NCBI RefSeq assembly: GCF_002863565.1
Contig: NZ_PGUW01000002.1
Coordinates: forward strand, 62,001 to 126,000
Length of the DNA: 64,000 nt
Source: Bacillus sp. V5-8f
GTDB taxonomy: Bacteria > Bacillota > Bacilli > Bacillales > DSM-1321
Direction of reading: 5' to 3'
A program made the position numbers and the translations under genes. The notes below the pieces were generated by a model. It worked only from the letters and a program-made list of their open reading frames with translations. It did no database searches and was not told the origin of the DNA. Below are positions 15,752-24,822 of the stretch, piece after piece; the stretch's first letter is position 1, and each line of letters starts with the position of its first letter.

Positions 15752-17173
15752 ATGATGAGGAAATTAATTAAAAACGGCACAATCGTGACCGCTGCTGATA
15801 CCTATTCAGCAGATATATTAATTGAAAATGAAAAGATTACGGCAATAGGAGCCAACCTGAACTTTGAAGGCGCTGAGGTTATCGATGCTTCCGGTTTTTA
15901 TGTTTTCCCGGGTGGAATTGATCCACACACACATCTGGAGATGCCATTCGGAGGCACTGTAACAAAAGACGACTTTGAAACGGGTACAATAGCAGCTGCT
16001 TTTGGCGGAACAACTACTGTGATAGATTTCTGTTTGACCGAAAAAGGAAAACCCTTAAAAAGCGCAATCGAAACCTGGCATAATAAATCAAGAAATAAAG
16101 CGGTCATTGACTACGGCTTTCACCTAATGATTTCAGAGATAAATGACGATGTTTTACAAGAGATACCAAGTGTAATAGATGAGGAAGGGATCACCTCATT
16201 TAAAGTGTTCATGGCTTATAAAAACGTGTTCCAGGCTGATGACGAAACCCTATTTCGAACCTTGGTCACTGCCCGGGAACATGGAGCGCTTGTCATGGTT
16301 CATGCTGAGAATGGAGACGTAATAGACTACTTAACAAAAAAAGCTCTGGACGAAGGAAAGACGGAACCGATCTATCATGCGTTAACCAGGCCACCTGAAA
16401 TAGAAGGAGAAGCAACAGGTAGGGCGGCTCAGTTGGCCGGCCTCGCCAATTCTCAGCTATATGTAGTCCATGTTTCCTGCGAGGATGCGGTTGAAAGAAT
16501 TATAGAAGCCAGAAACAAGGGTTTTGATATTTGGGGGGAAACCTGTCCGCAGTATTTAGTTCTTGACCAATCCTACTTAGAGAAGCCAAATTTCGAAGGT
16601 GCCAAGTATGTTTGGTCCCCGCCGCTTCGGGAAAAACGGCATCAGAATGTCCTGTGGAACGCATTGAAAAACGGCCAGCTGCAGACAATCGGATCCGACC
16701 AATGTTCGTTTGATTTCAAAGGGCAAAAGGATCTTGGGAAAGATGATTTCACAAAAATCCCGAATGGTGGTCCCATGATCGAAGACCGCATGAGTATCTT
16801 GTTCTCGGAAGGGGTTACCAAAGGGAGAATCTCCTTAAATCAATTTGTAGAAATTACATCAACTAGAGCTGCCAAGTTATTTGGACTTTATCCGCAAAAA
16901 GGGACCATAACAGTTGGAGCTGATGCAGATATCATTATTTTTGATCCTGTTTCAGAAAGAACAATTTCAGCTAGTACACACCATATGGCCGTTGATTATA
17001 ATGCCTTTGAAGGGATGAAAGTAACTGGGGAGCCAGTCTCTGTATTATCAAGAGGACAATTTGTCATTCGGGACAAAAGTTTTGTAGGTACACCCGGGAA
17101 AGGGCTATATCTGAAAAGGGATAAATATGGAAGTGCTCAGTCGATAAATGAAAAAGAAGGTTTGTCCGTTTAA
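15752..17173 (+). CDS. hydA: Dihydropyrimidinase / D-hydantoinase
   Basis: A 473-residue cyclic amidohydrolase. Zinc ligands are all visible: His59 and His61 (DPHTHLE), carboxylated Lys151 (SFKVFMAYK), His184 (VHAENGD), His240 (VVHVSCE) and Asp316 (GSDQCSF). The enzyme opens the ring of dihydrouracil/dihydrothymine (and hydantoins) to give N-carbamoyl-beta-amino acids, the substrate of the ureidopropionase at the head of the operon. GGGAGG precedes two adjacent ATGs (15752 and 15755), and either could be used. Length and motif spacing are normal for the family. Confidence 0.93.
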   Translation: MMRKLIKNGTIVTAADTYSADILIENEKITAIGANLNFEGAEVIDASGFYVFPGGIDPHTHLEMPFGGTVTKDDFETGTIAAAFGGTTTVIDFCLTEKGKPLKSAIETWHNKSRNKAVIDYGFHLMISEINDDVLQEIPSVIDEEGITSFKVFMAYKNVFQADDETLFRTLVTAREHGALVMVHAENGDVIDYLTKKALDEGKTEPIYHALTRPPEIEGEATGRAAQLAGLANSQLYVVHVSCEDAVERIIEARNKGFDIWGETCPQYLVLDQSYLEKPNFEGAKYVWSPPLREKRHQNVLWNALKNGQLQTIGSDQCSFDFKGQKDLGKDDFTKIPNGGPMIEDRMSILFSEGVTKGRISLNQFVEITSTRAAKLFGLYPQKGTITVGADADIIIFDPVSERTISASTHHMAVDYNAFEGMKVTGEPVSVLSRGQFVIRDKSFVGTPGKGLYLKRDKYGSAQSINEKEGLSV

Positions 17174-17225
17174 TCTGTCAAAAAGCTAAAATCACTGATT
17201 ATCATAAGGTAAAGAGTTTCACGTG

Positions 17226-17243
17226 CCCCCCGATAAAGGGGGG
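17226..17243 (+). promoter_or_regulatory. GC-rich hairpin between hydA and the following small gene
   Basis: Six Cs (17226-17231), six-base loop, six Gs (17238-17243). No T tract follows. It may protect or cut the operon mRNA, or slow transcription before the small gene. Confidence 0.45.
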
Positions 17244-17267
17244 GATTTCATTAAAAGAGGGATGCAT

Positions 17268-17471
17268 ATGTCGGATTATCAGGAATTTCTGGCTGAAAGG
17301 GAACAAATGGATTTATTAATAGGCCAGGGATATCGTATAGTAAATGTAACAGAAAATCTTAGCGGAGCCTTTGTGGACTTTATATCGAAAAAAGATGGCG
17401 ACTTGAAGCAGCTCCACATCAAAACGGCGGATGGGAGAAAGTACTTTTCTATCATTCTCTTGAATAAGTAA
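17268..17471 (+). CDS. Hypothetical protein, 67 aa, last gene of the pyrimidine operon
   Basis: Starts at ATG 17268 with AGAGGG six bases before; a longer frame from 17223 crosses the GC hairpin and is unlikely. The 67-residue product is a soluble alpha/beta domain: an acidic helix (SDYQEFLAEREQMDLLIGQ), then strands YRIVNVTENLSGAFVDFI, KQLHIKTADGRKYFS. I do not recognise a family. It sits 94 bases after hydA and before a strong terminator, so it is co-transcribed. A small accessory or regulatory role in pyrimidine breakdown is possible but unproven. Confidence 0.7.
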   Translation: MSDYQEFLAEREQMDLLIGQGYRIVNVTENLSGAFVDFISKKDGDLKQLHIKTADGRKYFSIILLNK

Positions 17472-17493
17472 GGCATCCGATTGTAAAAGTGGG

Positions 17494-17519
17494 GACAAGG
17501 TAAAATCTTGTCTTTTTTT
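17494..17519 (+). terminator. Terminator of the pyrimidine-degradation operon
   Basis: GACAAG (17494-17499), seven-base loop, CTTGTC (17507-17512), then seven Ts. Confidence 0.87.
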
Positions 17520-17608
17520 GGTGTAAGAAAAACTAACAAAGAAGTAGAGCACCAACCAGTATTTCTTTATAATGGAATTAGTTAGTCTTAGGTAAAGGGG
17601 TTGGATGG

Positions 17609-19225
17609 ATGAAATCTTTTATGACCATTGAAGAAATCTTAAGACGAAAATATTTCGATAAAAGTGAAATGCTGGCAGGAAAAGAGGGAAAAAAAAGGTT
17701 GGTAAAATGGGTTCATGTAGTGGAATCAACCCAAATAACGCATTTGTTAAATGGAAATGAGCTGATCCTGACTACCGGATTAGGCTGGAAGGATGATGAA
17801 ACGCTTTTAATCCCCTTTATAAAGCAATTGATCAACACCCATGCTGCTGGCCTTTGCATTGAAATAGGAACCCATATTTCTAAGATACCTCAAGACGTAA
17901 TCATACTAGCAAACCATTACAACTTTCCAATCATACTTTTCCATCAGGAAGTACCCTTTGTTGAAATTACCCACGATTTGCATTCCGTCATAATAAACAA
18001 ACAATACCTACTTATCTCCAGCATAGAAAGCTATTCCCAGGAACTTAATAAGATGTTGCTTGAAGTCGATCATTACGACCAGATTTTGAAGTTTTTACAA
18101 AACTATTTAGAGGTACAGGTTTTGATTTTATTTAATAACCAAGAATTTAAAGCTTGTCCAAATATCCGAGGAGATGTGTTAAGGCAACTTATTGGAAAGA
18201 TACAAGAATCGGAGAACCTATCTGATCCTTGTGTTTCCAGGCAATCCATACAGATTCTTGGTGAAGCTTATGCGGAACTGGCCATCTTTTCAAAGCAGAG
18301 GGAATTGAATGAGTTTGATCTGATTATCCTAGATAGAACGGCCACTGCTCTTGCACAACATTTTTTGCGTGATTTATATGTGGAAGAGAAAAAAAATGTG
18401 GAAGAAGGTACATGGATTAGGAGCTGGCTAGACGGAGAGCATAGCGATGAGGCGATCCGAAACCAACTATCATTCAGTCATCCCCGAATAAAACTCCATG
18501 GGGCAGCCGTCTGCATTTGTAAACTTCCGCCTGCGACCAGAAACAATGCAGTAGTAGACCGTACGTATTTCAAATTATTGTTCAGAACAGTATTTGAACA
18601 AGCGGGCTTTTTGATATTTCCAACAGAAATGCAGCATCATCTGATTTTTATTATGGGTGATAAACGTTCCCCGGAAAACTGGAAAGACAGAATGGCCGAC
18701 GCCTTTGAACGCATTATTAATTCTGAGAGAATTAGTAGAAAGAGAAGCTCAGGTATAGCCTTTGGTGTGGGAAAATATGTGACTAATCTTGGAGACTTGT
18801 ATAAGAGCTATAAAACAGCAAAAGAGGCACTTGTTTTGCAGGATAAGTTAACCCAAGAAAATAAAAGTTATTTTTATCAGGACTTGCATATGTACCGGAT
18901 TCTGTCACTAATAAAAGAGCATAGTAATCTGGAGGAAACTGTGAAAGAATACCTTGAGCCTGTAATACTGTACGATAAACAATTTAACGGGGAATTGATG
19001 GTCACGTTAAAAACTTATTTAAGATGTAATGGTTCCAAACAAGAAACTTCAAGAAGGTTATTTATCGTTCGGCAGACTTTATATCATCGGCTGGAAAAGC
19101 TGGAAAAGCTCCTTGGAAAAGACTTTATGCAGTCGGAAAGGCGATTGGCTATTGAATTTATGGTATTGGCACATGATTATTTATTGAGCACTAAGAAAGA
19201 AGATTTGTTACGATATGAAATTTAG
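17609..19225 (+). CDS. PucR-family transcriptional regulator
   Basis: A 538-residue protein with the PucR layout. An N-terminal purine-catabolism-regulator-like domain comes first (EILRRKYFDKSEMLAG, VVESTQITHLLNGNELILTTG). A GGDEF-like central CdaR region follows (RISRKRSSGIAFGVGKYV, YKSYKTAKEALVL). A C-terminal helix-turn-helix closes it (LKTYLRCNGSKQETSRRL, RQTLYHRLEKLEKLLG). PucR proteins activate purine, allantoin and pyrimidine degradation genes. AAAGGGG precedes ATG 17609, and a TATAAT lies at 17568-17573. Its place between the degradation operon and the semialdehyde dehydrogenase operon makes it the best candidate for the factor binding TTACA-N3-TGT-N2-A. Confidence 0.88.
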   Translation: MKSFMTIEEILRRKYFDKSEMLAGKEGKKRLVKWVHVVESTQITHLLNGNELILTTGLGWKDDETLLIPFIKQLINTHAAGLCIEIGTHISKIPQDVIILANHYNFPIILFHQEVPFVEITHDLHSVIINKQYLLISSIESYSQELNKMLLEVDHYDQILKFLQNYLEVQVLILFNNQEFKACPNIRGDVLRQLIGKIQESENLSDPCVSRQSIQILGEAYAELAIFSKQRELNEFDLIILDRTATALAQHFLRDLYVEEKKNVEEGTWIRSWLDGEHSDEAIRNQLSFSHPRIKLHGAAVCICKLPPATRNNAVVDRTYFKLLFRTVFEQAGFLIFPTEMQHHLIFIMGDKRSPENWKDRMADAFERIINSERISRKRSSGIAFGVGKYVTNLGDLYKSYKTAKEALVLQDKLTQENKSYFYQDLHMYRILSLIKEHSNLEETVKEYLEPVILYDKQFNGELMVTLKTYLRCNGSKQETSRRLFIVRQTLYHRLEKLEKLLGKDFMQSERRLAIEFMVLAHDYLLSTKKEDLLRYEI

Positions 19226-19324
19226 CTGGAGCTCCGTTGGGGGCTTCTATTTCGTTATATAGAAGATGATACGCAGCCCTATCGAAATTTACTTACACTC
19301 TGTTACAAATATTCAATAATTTGT

Positions 19325-19368
19325 ATACAAAATGTCTAATGAACCGACCTTCCTTTCCCGTATATAAT
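19325..19368 (+). promoter_or_regulatory. Promoter of the semialdehyde-dehydrogenase operon with shared motif
   Basis: ATACAAAATGTCTA at 19325-19338 matches TTACA-N3-TGT-N2-A with one change and is followed by ATGA. TATAAT is at 19363-19368, 38 bases from the motif start. Confidence 0.55.
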
Positions 19369-19418
19369 GAGGACAATAAAAGTTATATATCTATGGAATG
19401 ATTATGGAGGTAAATGAT

Positions 19419-20879
19419 ATGGGTCTTACCAAACCGGCAGTAGATGTTCTAAAGAATTTTGTAGGCGGCGTCTGGGTCGAGTCTTCAAGTGAAAAGTTTG
19501 AAGATGTTCCTAACCCAGCAACAGGTGAATTACTAGCAAAAGTTCCGATTTCAACACGTGAAGATGTGAATCACGCAGTGGCTGTAGCGAAAGAAGCGTT
19601 TAAATACTGGAAAAATATAGCTGTTCCTCAAAGGGCACGAATTCTGTTCCGATACCATCAGCTCTTGACGGAAAACTGGGACGATCTAGCTACGCTGGTG
19701 ACCCAGGAAAATGGAAAAAGCTATGAAGAAGCTTACGGGGAAGTGTTACGCGGTATCGAGTGCGTGGAGTTTGCTTCAGGTGTTCCAACTCTCATGCAAG
19801 GATACCAGCTACCGGACATTGCAACAGGAATTGAATCAGGAATGTACCGTTATCCAATTGGGGTAATAGGGGGAATCACACCATTTAATTTCCCTATGAT
19901 GGTACCTTGCTGGATGTTCCCGCTCGCTATTGCCTGTGGAAATACGTTTATATTGAAGCCTTCAGAAAGGACACCGCTTTTAGCAAACCGATTGGCGGAA
20001 CTTATGAAAGAGGCCGGTTTGCCAGATGGGGTTCTAAATGTGGTTCATGGTGCACATGATGTAGTAAACGGATTGCTTGAACATGAAGATGTCAAGGCGA
20101 TATCTTTTGTGGGCTCACAACCAGTTGCAGAATATATTTATAAGACTGCGGCTGCAAATGGAAAGCGTGTTCAAGCACTTGCCGGGGCGAAAAACCATTC
20201 AATTGTTATGCCGGACGCGGATATGGAGAATGCGGTTAGAAATATTACGATGGCTGCCTTCGGTTCTGCCGGTGAACGTTGCATGGCTGCTTCCGTTGTT
20301 GTGGCGGTTGGAGATATTGCGGATGAACTTGTGAACAGGCTTAAAAAAGCCGCTGATGAAATTGTAATAGGCAATGGCCTTGACAAGGAGGTATTCCTGG
20401 GGCCTGTCATTCGGCAATCGCATAAGGAACGAACCCTGAAATATATCGAATCAGGAAAAGAACAGGGAGCCCAAATAATCAGGGATGGACGAAATGACGA
20501 AGTATCTGAGGAAGGATACTTTATTGGGCCTACCATATTTGACAGCGTAAAGACAAACATGAAAATTTGGAAAGATGAAATTTTTGCGCCTGTATTATCT
20601 GTTGTCCGGGTTGAAAGTCTTGATAAAGCCATTGAACTTGCTAATGAATCTGAATTTGCGAATGGTGCCTGCCTTTATACAGACAGTGCGAAAGCAATCC
20701 GCCAATTCCGGGATGACATGGATGCAGGCATGCTGGGTGTAAATCTGGGTGTACCTGCACCAATGGCATTTTTCCCATTCTCAGGTTATAAAAAGTCGTT
20801 TTACGGAGATCTTCATGCCAATGGCAAGGACGGAGTGGAGTTTTATACCCGTAAAAAAATGCTTACTGCCCGGTATTAA
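19419..20879 (+). CDS. mmsA: CoA-acylating (methyl)malonate-semialdehyde dehydrogenase
   Basis: A 486-residue aldehyde dehydrogenase. Family marks are FVGGVWVES near the N-terminus, the MMSDH-type [20 protein letters not shown], an Asn-rich Rossmann region and the catalytic Cys in [11 protein letters not shown] (the GERCM signature separates MMSDH/IolA types from ordinary aldehyde dehydrogenases). The product would be acetyl-CoA from malonate semialdehyde or propionyl-CoA from methylmalonate semialdehyde. ATG 19419 has GGAGGT seven bases upstream; earlier ATGs in frame lie within that site. It is co-transcribed with the aminotransferase 34 bases downstream, completing the route from beta-amino acids. 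Confidence 0.9.
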   Translation: MGLTKPAVDVLKNFVGGVWVESSSEKFEDVPNPATGELLAKVPISTREDVNHAVAVAKEAFKYWKNIAVPQRARILFRYHQLLTENWDDLATLVTQENGKSYEEAYGEVLRGIECVEFASGVPTLMQGYQLPDIATGIESGMYRYPIGVIGGITPFNFPMMVPCWMFPLAIACGNTFILKPSERTPLLANRLAELMKEAGLPDGVLNVVHGAHDVVNGLLEHEDVKAISFVGSQPVAEYIYKTAAANGKRVQALAGAKNHSIVMPDADMENAVRNITMAAFGSAGERCMAASVVVAVGDIADELVNRLKKAADEIVIGNGLDKEVFLGPVIRQSHKERTLKYIESGKEQGAQIIRDGRNDEVSEEGYFIGPTIFDSVKTNMKIWKDEIFAPVLSVVRVESLDKAIELANESEFANGACLYTDSAKAIRQFRDDMDAGMLGVNLGVPAPMAFFPFSGYKKSFYGDLHANGKDGVEFYTRKKMLTARY

Positions 20880-20913
20880 TGCGTTACAAATTCATTAATA
20901 TGGAGCTGGTGTG

Positions 20914-22254
20914 ATGAAAAATCTAGAAAAGACTCATACACTTCAAGAGGCGGATGAAAAGTTTCTATGGCATTCCATGAAAGGTTCAGCCCCTGGGCAG
21001 GCAAATACAGTATTTACCAAGGGAAGCGGTGCATGGATCACTGATACCGAGGGCAATAGATACCTTGATGGAATGTCAGGCTTATGGTGCGTAAACGTTG
21101 GTTATGGAAGACAGGAGCTTGCGGAAGCAGCATTTAAACAATTGCAGGAATTAGCATATGTTCCCTTAACTCAAAGCCACATCCCGGCCATAAAACTAGC
21201 GGAAAAATTAAATGAGTGGCTCGGTGACGAGTATGTCATTTTCTTTTCAAACAGCGGATCAGAAGCAAATGAAGCTGCATTTAAAATTGCACGCCAATAC
21301 CATCAACAAACGGGAGGGCACAACCGTTATAAATTCATCTCAAGATATCGAGCTTATCATGGGAATACAATGGGGGCGTTAGCGGCAACAGGGCAGGCGG
21401 AAAGAAAATATAAATATGAACCTCTTGGGCAAGGTTTCCTACATGTAGCCCCTCCTGATACTTACCGGAATCCGGAAGATTCGACTACTTTGGCTTCTGC
21501 TGAAGAAATTGACCGGGTGATGACATGGGAAATTAGTGAAACCATTGCAGGTGTGATCATGGAGCCTATTATTACCGGTGGAGGAATCATTATGCCGCCA
21601 CAAGGATATATGGCCAGGGTGAAGGAAATCTGTGAGAGCCATGGAGCCCTGCTGATTTGCGATGAAGTTATCTGCGGTTTTGGAAGAACCGGTAAACCAT
21701 TCGGGTTTATGAATTACGGAGTGAAGCCGGATATTATCACAATGGCAAAAGGAATAACAAGTGCGTATTTACCGTTATCGGCGACCGCGGTAAAACGGGA
21801 TATTTACGAGGCTTACGCTGGGGCAGACACGTATGACCGTTTCCGCCATGTGAATACCTTTGGTGGAAATCCGGCTGCATGTGCGCTCGCTTTAAAAAAT
21901 TTAGAAATATACGAAAATGAAAACCTCATTGAAAGATCCAGAATATTGGGAGAAAAGCTTTTGGCTGACTTACAAGAATTAAAGAATCATCCATTGGTCG
22001 GGGATGTACGCGGAAAAGGGCTCCTTGTCGGCATAGAATTAGTAAAAGATAAAGAAACAAAGGCCCCTCTGGAAATCGAAAAGGTAAACAAGGTAATTGG
22101 GTTGTGCAAAGAAAAGGGACTTATTATTGGGAAGAACGGAGACACAGTCGCAGGATTCAATAACGTAATAGCGCTGGCACCGCCGCTAAGTATAACCGAT
22201 GATGACTATGCCTTCATTGTGCGTACGTTAAAGCAAAGTTTTTTGGAGTTGTAG
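20914..22254 (+). CDS. Class III omega-aminotransferase, probably beta-alanine/beta-aminoisobutyrate:pyruvate
   Basis: A 446-residue PLP enzyme of fold type I. Visible features are FWHSMKGSAPG-type substrate region, GLWCVNVGYGRQEL, the SGSEANEAAFKIARQYH phosphate-binding helix, the ICDEVICGFGRTGKPFG Asp, and the Schiff-base Lys in TMAKGITSAYLP. Beta-alanine:pyruvate aminotransferases share this layout. Its product in this setting would be malonate semialdehyde or methylmalonate semialdehyde, the substrate of the dehydrogenase just upstream. ATG 20914 has GGAG eight bases before it. Amine or taurine substrates cannot be excluded from residues alone. Confidence 0.87.
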   Translation: MKNLEKTHTLQEADEKFLWHSMKGSAPGQANTVFTKGSGAWITDTEGNRYLDGMSGLWCVNVGYGRQELAEAAFKQLQELAYVPLTQSHIPAIKLAEKLNEWLGDEYVIFFSNSGSEANEAAFKIARQYHQQTGGHNRYKFISRYRAYHGNTMGALAATGQAERKYKYEPLGQGFLHVAPPDTYRNPEDSTTLASAEEIDRVMTWEISETIAGVIMEPIITGGGIIMPPQGYMARVKEICESHGALLICDEVICGFGRTGKPFGFMNYGVKPDIITMAKGITSAYLPLSATAVKRDIYEAYAGADTYDRFRHVNTFGGNPAACALALKNLEIYENENLIERSRILGEKLLADLQELKNHPLVGDVRGKGLLVGIELVKDKETKAPLEIEKVNKVIGLCKEKGLIIGKNGDTVAGFNNVIALAPPLSITDDDYAFIVRTLKQSFLEL

Positions 22255-22275
22255 CAAAACGAAATTTTTGATTTG

Positions 22276-22303
22276 AAAGATGGGGAATACCTCATCTTTT
22301 TTA
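22276..22303 (+). terminator. Terminator of the semialdehyde/aminotransferase operon
   Basis: AAAGATGGG (22276-22284) pairs with CTCATCTTT (22291-22299, one G-T), then Ts. Confidence 0.75.
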
Positions 22304-22649
22304 TATGTCTGTTTATCAAGCGGTATCATGTTAATAGAACCGCGATTACTATAGAATATGATGCTAGAAGATGAACCTGAAGATATATTAGAGTTTATTT
22401 TACTATCCTATTTCAACTGCACTGCTTTATTTTTTTTCATCTACAATCATAGATAGAGATGTCACCTAATAAGATGGTCTTGGCGCTCTGCTGATTAGCT
22501 GACACCCTTGTCTTTTGAAAGGGAAAATTTATGTAACAGGCATATGCCTATTTTTATTTTCTGTCATTTATTAATAAAGAGGTCAGCTTCAAACCGAATT
22601 ATTGTTCTCAATCATTAAGCTATATATATGCCATTTGAATAATAGAACT
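22304..22649. other. Intergenic stretch without a recognised gene
   Basis: An AT-rich spacer of about 350 bases between two convergent genes. Short frames only, none with a ribosome-binding site. I see no convincing feature. Confidence 0.5.
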
Positions 22650-23543
22650 CTAGTCTTGGAAGATTGCTATTTCTTTACAAAAATTAAGAAAGGAGTACAC
22701 AAGCGGGGATGTTTCTTTTTTGCGCCAAGCTACAATAGTTTCTGCGCTTGGGGTAGGATCATCCAACATACGGTATTCTACGCCCTTACTATATAAGAAC
22801 TGAGTGGAATAGGGAACTAATGCAATGCCGATTTCTGATGCGGCAAGTGCAATAGCGGTTTGCATTTCAGGTGCTTCATATACGATATTGGGGCTAAAAC
22901 CAGCATCATAACATAGTTTCATAATGGCATCATAGAATCTCGGCCCAACCAGGTTTCGGGGATACAAAATAATAGGCATTTCTTTTAGAAAAATCAGGGG
23001 TAAAGGTTCGCCTAAATCCAGTAAAGGATGTCCCTCCGGAAGTGCGGCTACCCATCGCTCACGTCGAATCGTTTCACAGTTAAGAGAGGTATTGGTAGAG
23101 GGAGGGCGCATGATGCCGATATCAATCGTCCCCTTTTCCAGTTCCTCCAATTGGACTGGAGTATACATTTGTAATAGGGTAATTTCCACTTTAGGAAACC
23201 GCTTGCGATACCCTTTCATTATCGGAATAATGTCATAATTGGAAGATCCTATAAAAGCCATTACCAATTTCCCGGTTTCTCCACGATGAGCCCACCTTGC
23301 AATATTTTGTGCATGCTCTAGCTGTAACAGCAACTTTCGCGCTTCTTCCAAAAATAATGTGCCGGCAATTGTTAATTCAACATTTCGCTTATTTCGGTTA
23401 AAAAGCGGGACTCCTAGCTCTTTTTCCAGGTTTTTAATCTGGATGCTTAATGGTGGCTGAGCCATATGTAACCTTTTAGCTGCCTTGCCAAAGTGCAACT
23501 CTTCCGCAACCGCGATAAAATATTTCAAATATCTTAGTTCCAT
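22650..23543 (-). CDS. LysR-family regulator (BenM/CatM-like)
   Basis: A 297-residue LysR-type regulator. The N-terminal winged helix reads MELRYLKYFIAVAEELHFGKAAKRLHM-AQPPLS, with the AQPPLSIQI start of the recognition helix typical of the BenM/CatM/CbnR branch. A periplasmic-binding-protein-like effector domain follows. I chose ATG 23543, seven bases after GGGAGAGG; the frame-opening TTG 23549 is too close to that site. It is divergent from the 2-oxoacid dehydrogenase operon, with a palindromic LysR box 22 bases before its start. By position it probably controls that operon and itself. The effector is unknown; a 2-oxo acid or aromatic acid is plausible. Confidence 0.9.
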   Translation of the reverse strand: MELRYLKYFIAVAEELHFGKAAKRLHMAQPPLSIQIKNLEKELGVPLFNRNKRNVELTIAGTLFLEEARKLLLQLEHAQNIARWAHRGETGKLVMAFIGSSNYDIIPIMKGYRKRFPKVEITLLQMYTPVQLEELEKGTIDIGIMRPPSTNTSLNCETIRRERWVAALPEGHPLLDLGEPLPLIFLKEMPIILYPRNLVGPRFYDAIMKLCYDAGFSPNIVYEAPEMQTAIALAASEIGIALVPYSTQFLYSKGVEYRMLDDPTPSAETIVAWRKKETSPLVYSFLNFCKEIAIFQD

Positions 23544-23564
23544 TTTCAATCCTCTCCCTTTTTG

Positions 23565-23587
23565 ATTAATATCTCATAAGTATTAAT
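23565..23587. promoter_or_regulatory. Candidate LysR operator
   Basis: ATTAATA (23565-23571), nine bases, TATTAAT (23581-23587). Within it lies ATAT-N7-GTAT (23569-23583), one base from the ATAC-N7-GTAT site of BenM/CatM, and a T-N11-A core. Confidence 0.55.
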
Positions 23588-23693
23588 TTTCAGTCAATTA
23601 TATATTTGTATCATTTTTATTATATGAATAGAATAGAATTAGAATCACTTTTTCACCGAGAAATCTATTTAGCTATTAATTCATGCAATTGAA

Positions 23694-23707
23694 TAAAAGC
23701 GCTTAAA
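23694..23707. promoter_or_regulatory. Candidate cre (CcpA) site
   Basis: TAAAAGCGCTTAAA is a palindrome with the AAGCGCTT core of cre sites, 39 bases before the E1alpha start. The outer bases (TA.../...AA) differ from TG...CA, so affinity is uncertain. Confidence 0.4.
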
Positions 23708-23745
23708 TAAACACTTAATAAAATCCTAAAAATGGGGTGTAAAGG

Positions 23746-24816
23746 TTGGGTTATGTTTCAGATTTCGACATGATTCGAGTGATAAATGACGATGGAAGTA
23801 TCGCAGAAGGATATTCAGTAGATTTAGAGGATGAAAATTTATTGGATTTGTATCAAAAAATGCTTTTCTCAAGAGTGCTAGACGAGAAAGTCTTCCGATT
23901 ACAACGTCAAGGAAGAATTGGTACATACCCTCCATATAGAGGACAAGAAGCGGCGCAGGTAGGTAGTGCTACTGTACTTGGAAAATCTGACTGGATGTTC
24001 CCATATGGCAGGGATCTTTGTGCGACCTTAATGTTTGGAAAAGATCTCGTTACTGCACTCTTATATTTTTCCGGGCATCATACAGGAGGTACTGTTAGGA
24101 ATGGTGTAAATATATTTCCGTATGGGATTATGATTCCGCCGCAAATCCCTCAGGCGGTGGGAGCTGCATGGGCTTTTAAGCTACGTAATGAGAAAAATGT
24201 AGCCCTGACTTATTTTGGTGATGGTGCAACCTCAAAAGGCGATTTTCATGAAGGCTTAAACATAGCATCAGTTATGAAAGCCCCTGTTGTATTTTTTTGC
24301 CAAAACAATCAATGGGCAATCAGCGTACCTTATTCTAAACAAACAGCTACCCCAACAATAGCCCAAAAAGCAATTGCTTACGGGATGAAGGGTGTTCTTG
24401 TCGATGGCAATGATATTCTAGCTGTCCGAAAGGTTACTGAAGAAGCGATTGAGCATGCAAGAAGAGGAGCTGGGCCAACATTGATTGAAGCATTGACATA
24501 TCGTGTCCAACCTCATACGACATCGGATGACCCTACCCGCTATCAAGAAAGTTCTGTTGTGGAGGATTGGAAATTGCGTGATCCGTTAGCGAGGTACCAA
24601 AAGTTTTTGGAGAATTACGGCATTTGGGAAAGGTTTGAAGTGGAAAAGGAACTGATGAAAATTAATGCAGAAATATCAGAAGCTGTAGAGGAATTTGAAA
24701 AAACTCCAAAAACAAGACTAGAAGAAATTTTTGAAATGGTTTATACAGAGATGCCAGAAAATCTTCGTAAACAGAAACAAGAAGTTCAAGCCTTATATGG
24801 AAAAGATGGGAGGTAA
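23746..24816 (+). CDS. 2-oxoacid dehydrogenase E1 component, alpha subunit (PdhA-like)
   Basis: A 356-residue thiamine-diphosphate subunit. Visible marks are SRVLDEKVFRLQRQGRIGTYPPYRGQEAAQVG, the FGDGATSKGDFHEGLNIA cofactor motif (GDG...N type), CQNNQWAISVP, and a phosphorylation-loop region PHTTSDDPTRYQ. The sequence is closer in style to pyruvate dehydrogenase E1alpha of bacilli than to acetoin dehydrogenase, but the substrate (pyruvate or another 2-oxo acid) is unproven. It starts at TTG 23746 after GGGGTG. E1beta begins six bases downstream. It is divergent from a LysR gene, unlike the housekeeping pdh operon, so it is probably an inducible catabolic complex. Confidence 0.88.
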   Translation: MGYVSDFDMIRVINDDGSIAEGYSVDLEDENLLDLYQKMLFSRVLDEKVFRLQRQGRIGTYPPYRGQEAAQVGSATVLGKSDWMFPYGRDLCATLMFGKDLVTALLYFSGHHTGGTVRNGVNIFPYGIMIPPQIPQAVGAAWAFKLRNEKNVALTYFGDGATSKGDFHEGLNIASVMKAPVVFFCQNNQWAISVPYSKQTATPTIAQKAIAYGMKGVLVDGNDILAVRKVTEEAIEHARRGAGPTLIEALTYRVQPHTTSDDPTRYQESSVVEDWKLRDPLARYQKFLENYGIWERFEVEKELMKINAEISEAVEEFEKTPKTRLEEIFEMVYTEMPENLRKQKQEVQALYGKDGR

Positions 24817-24822
24817 TGGTTT

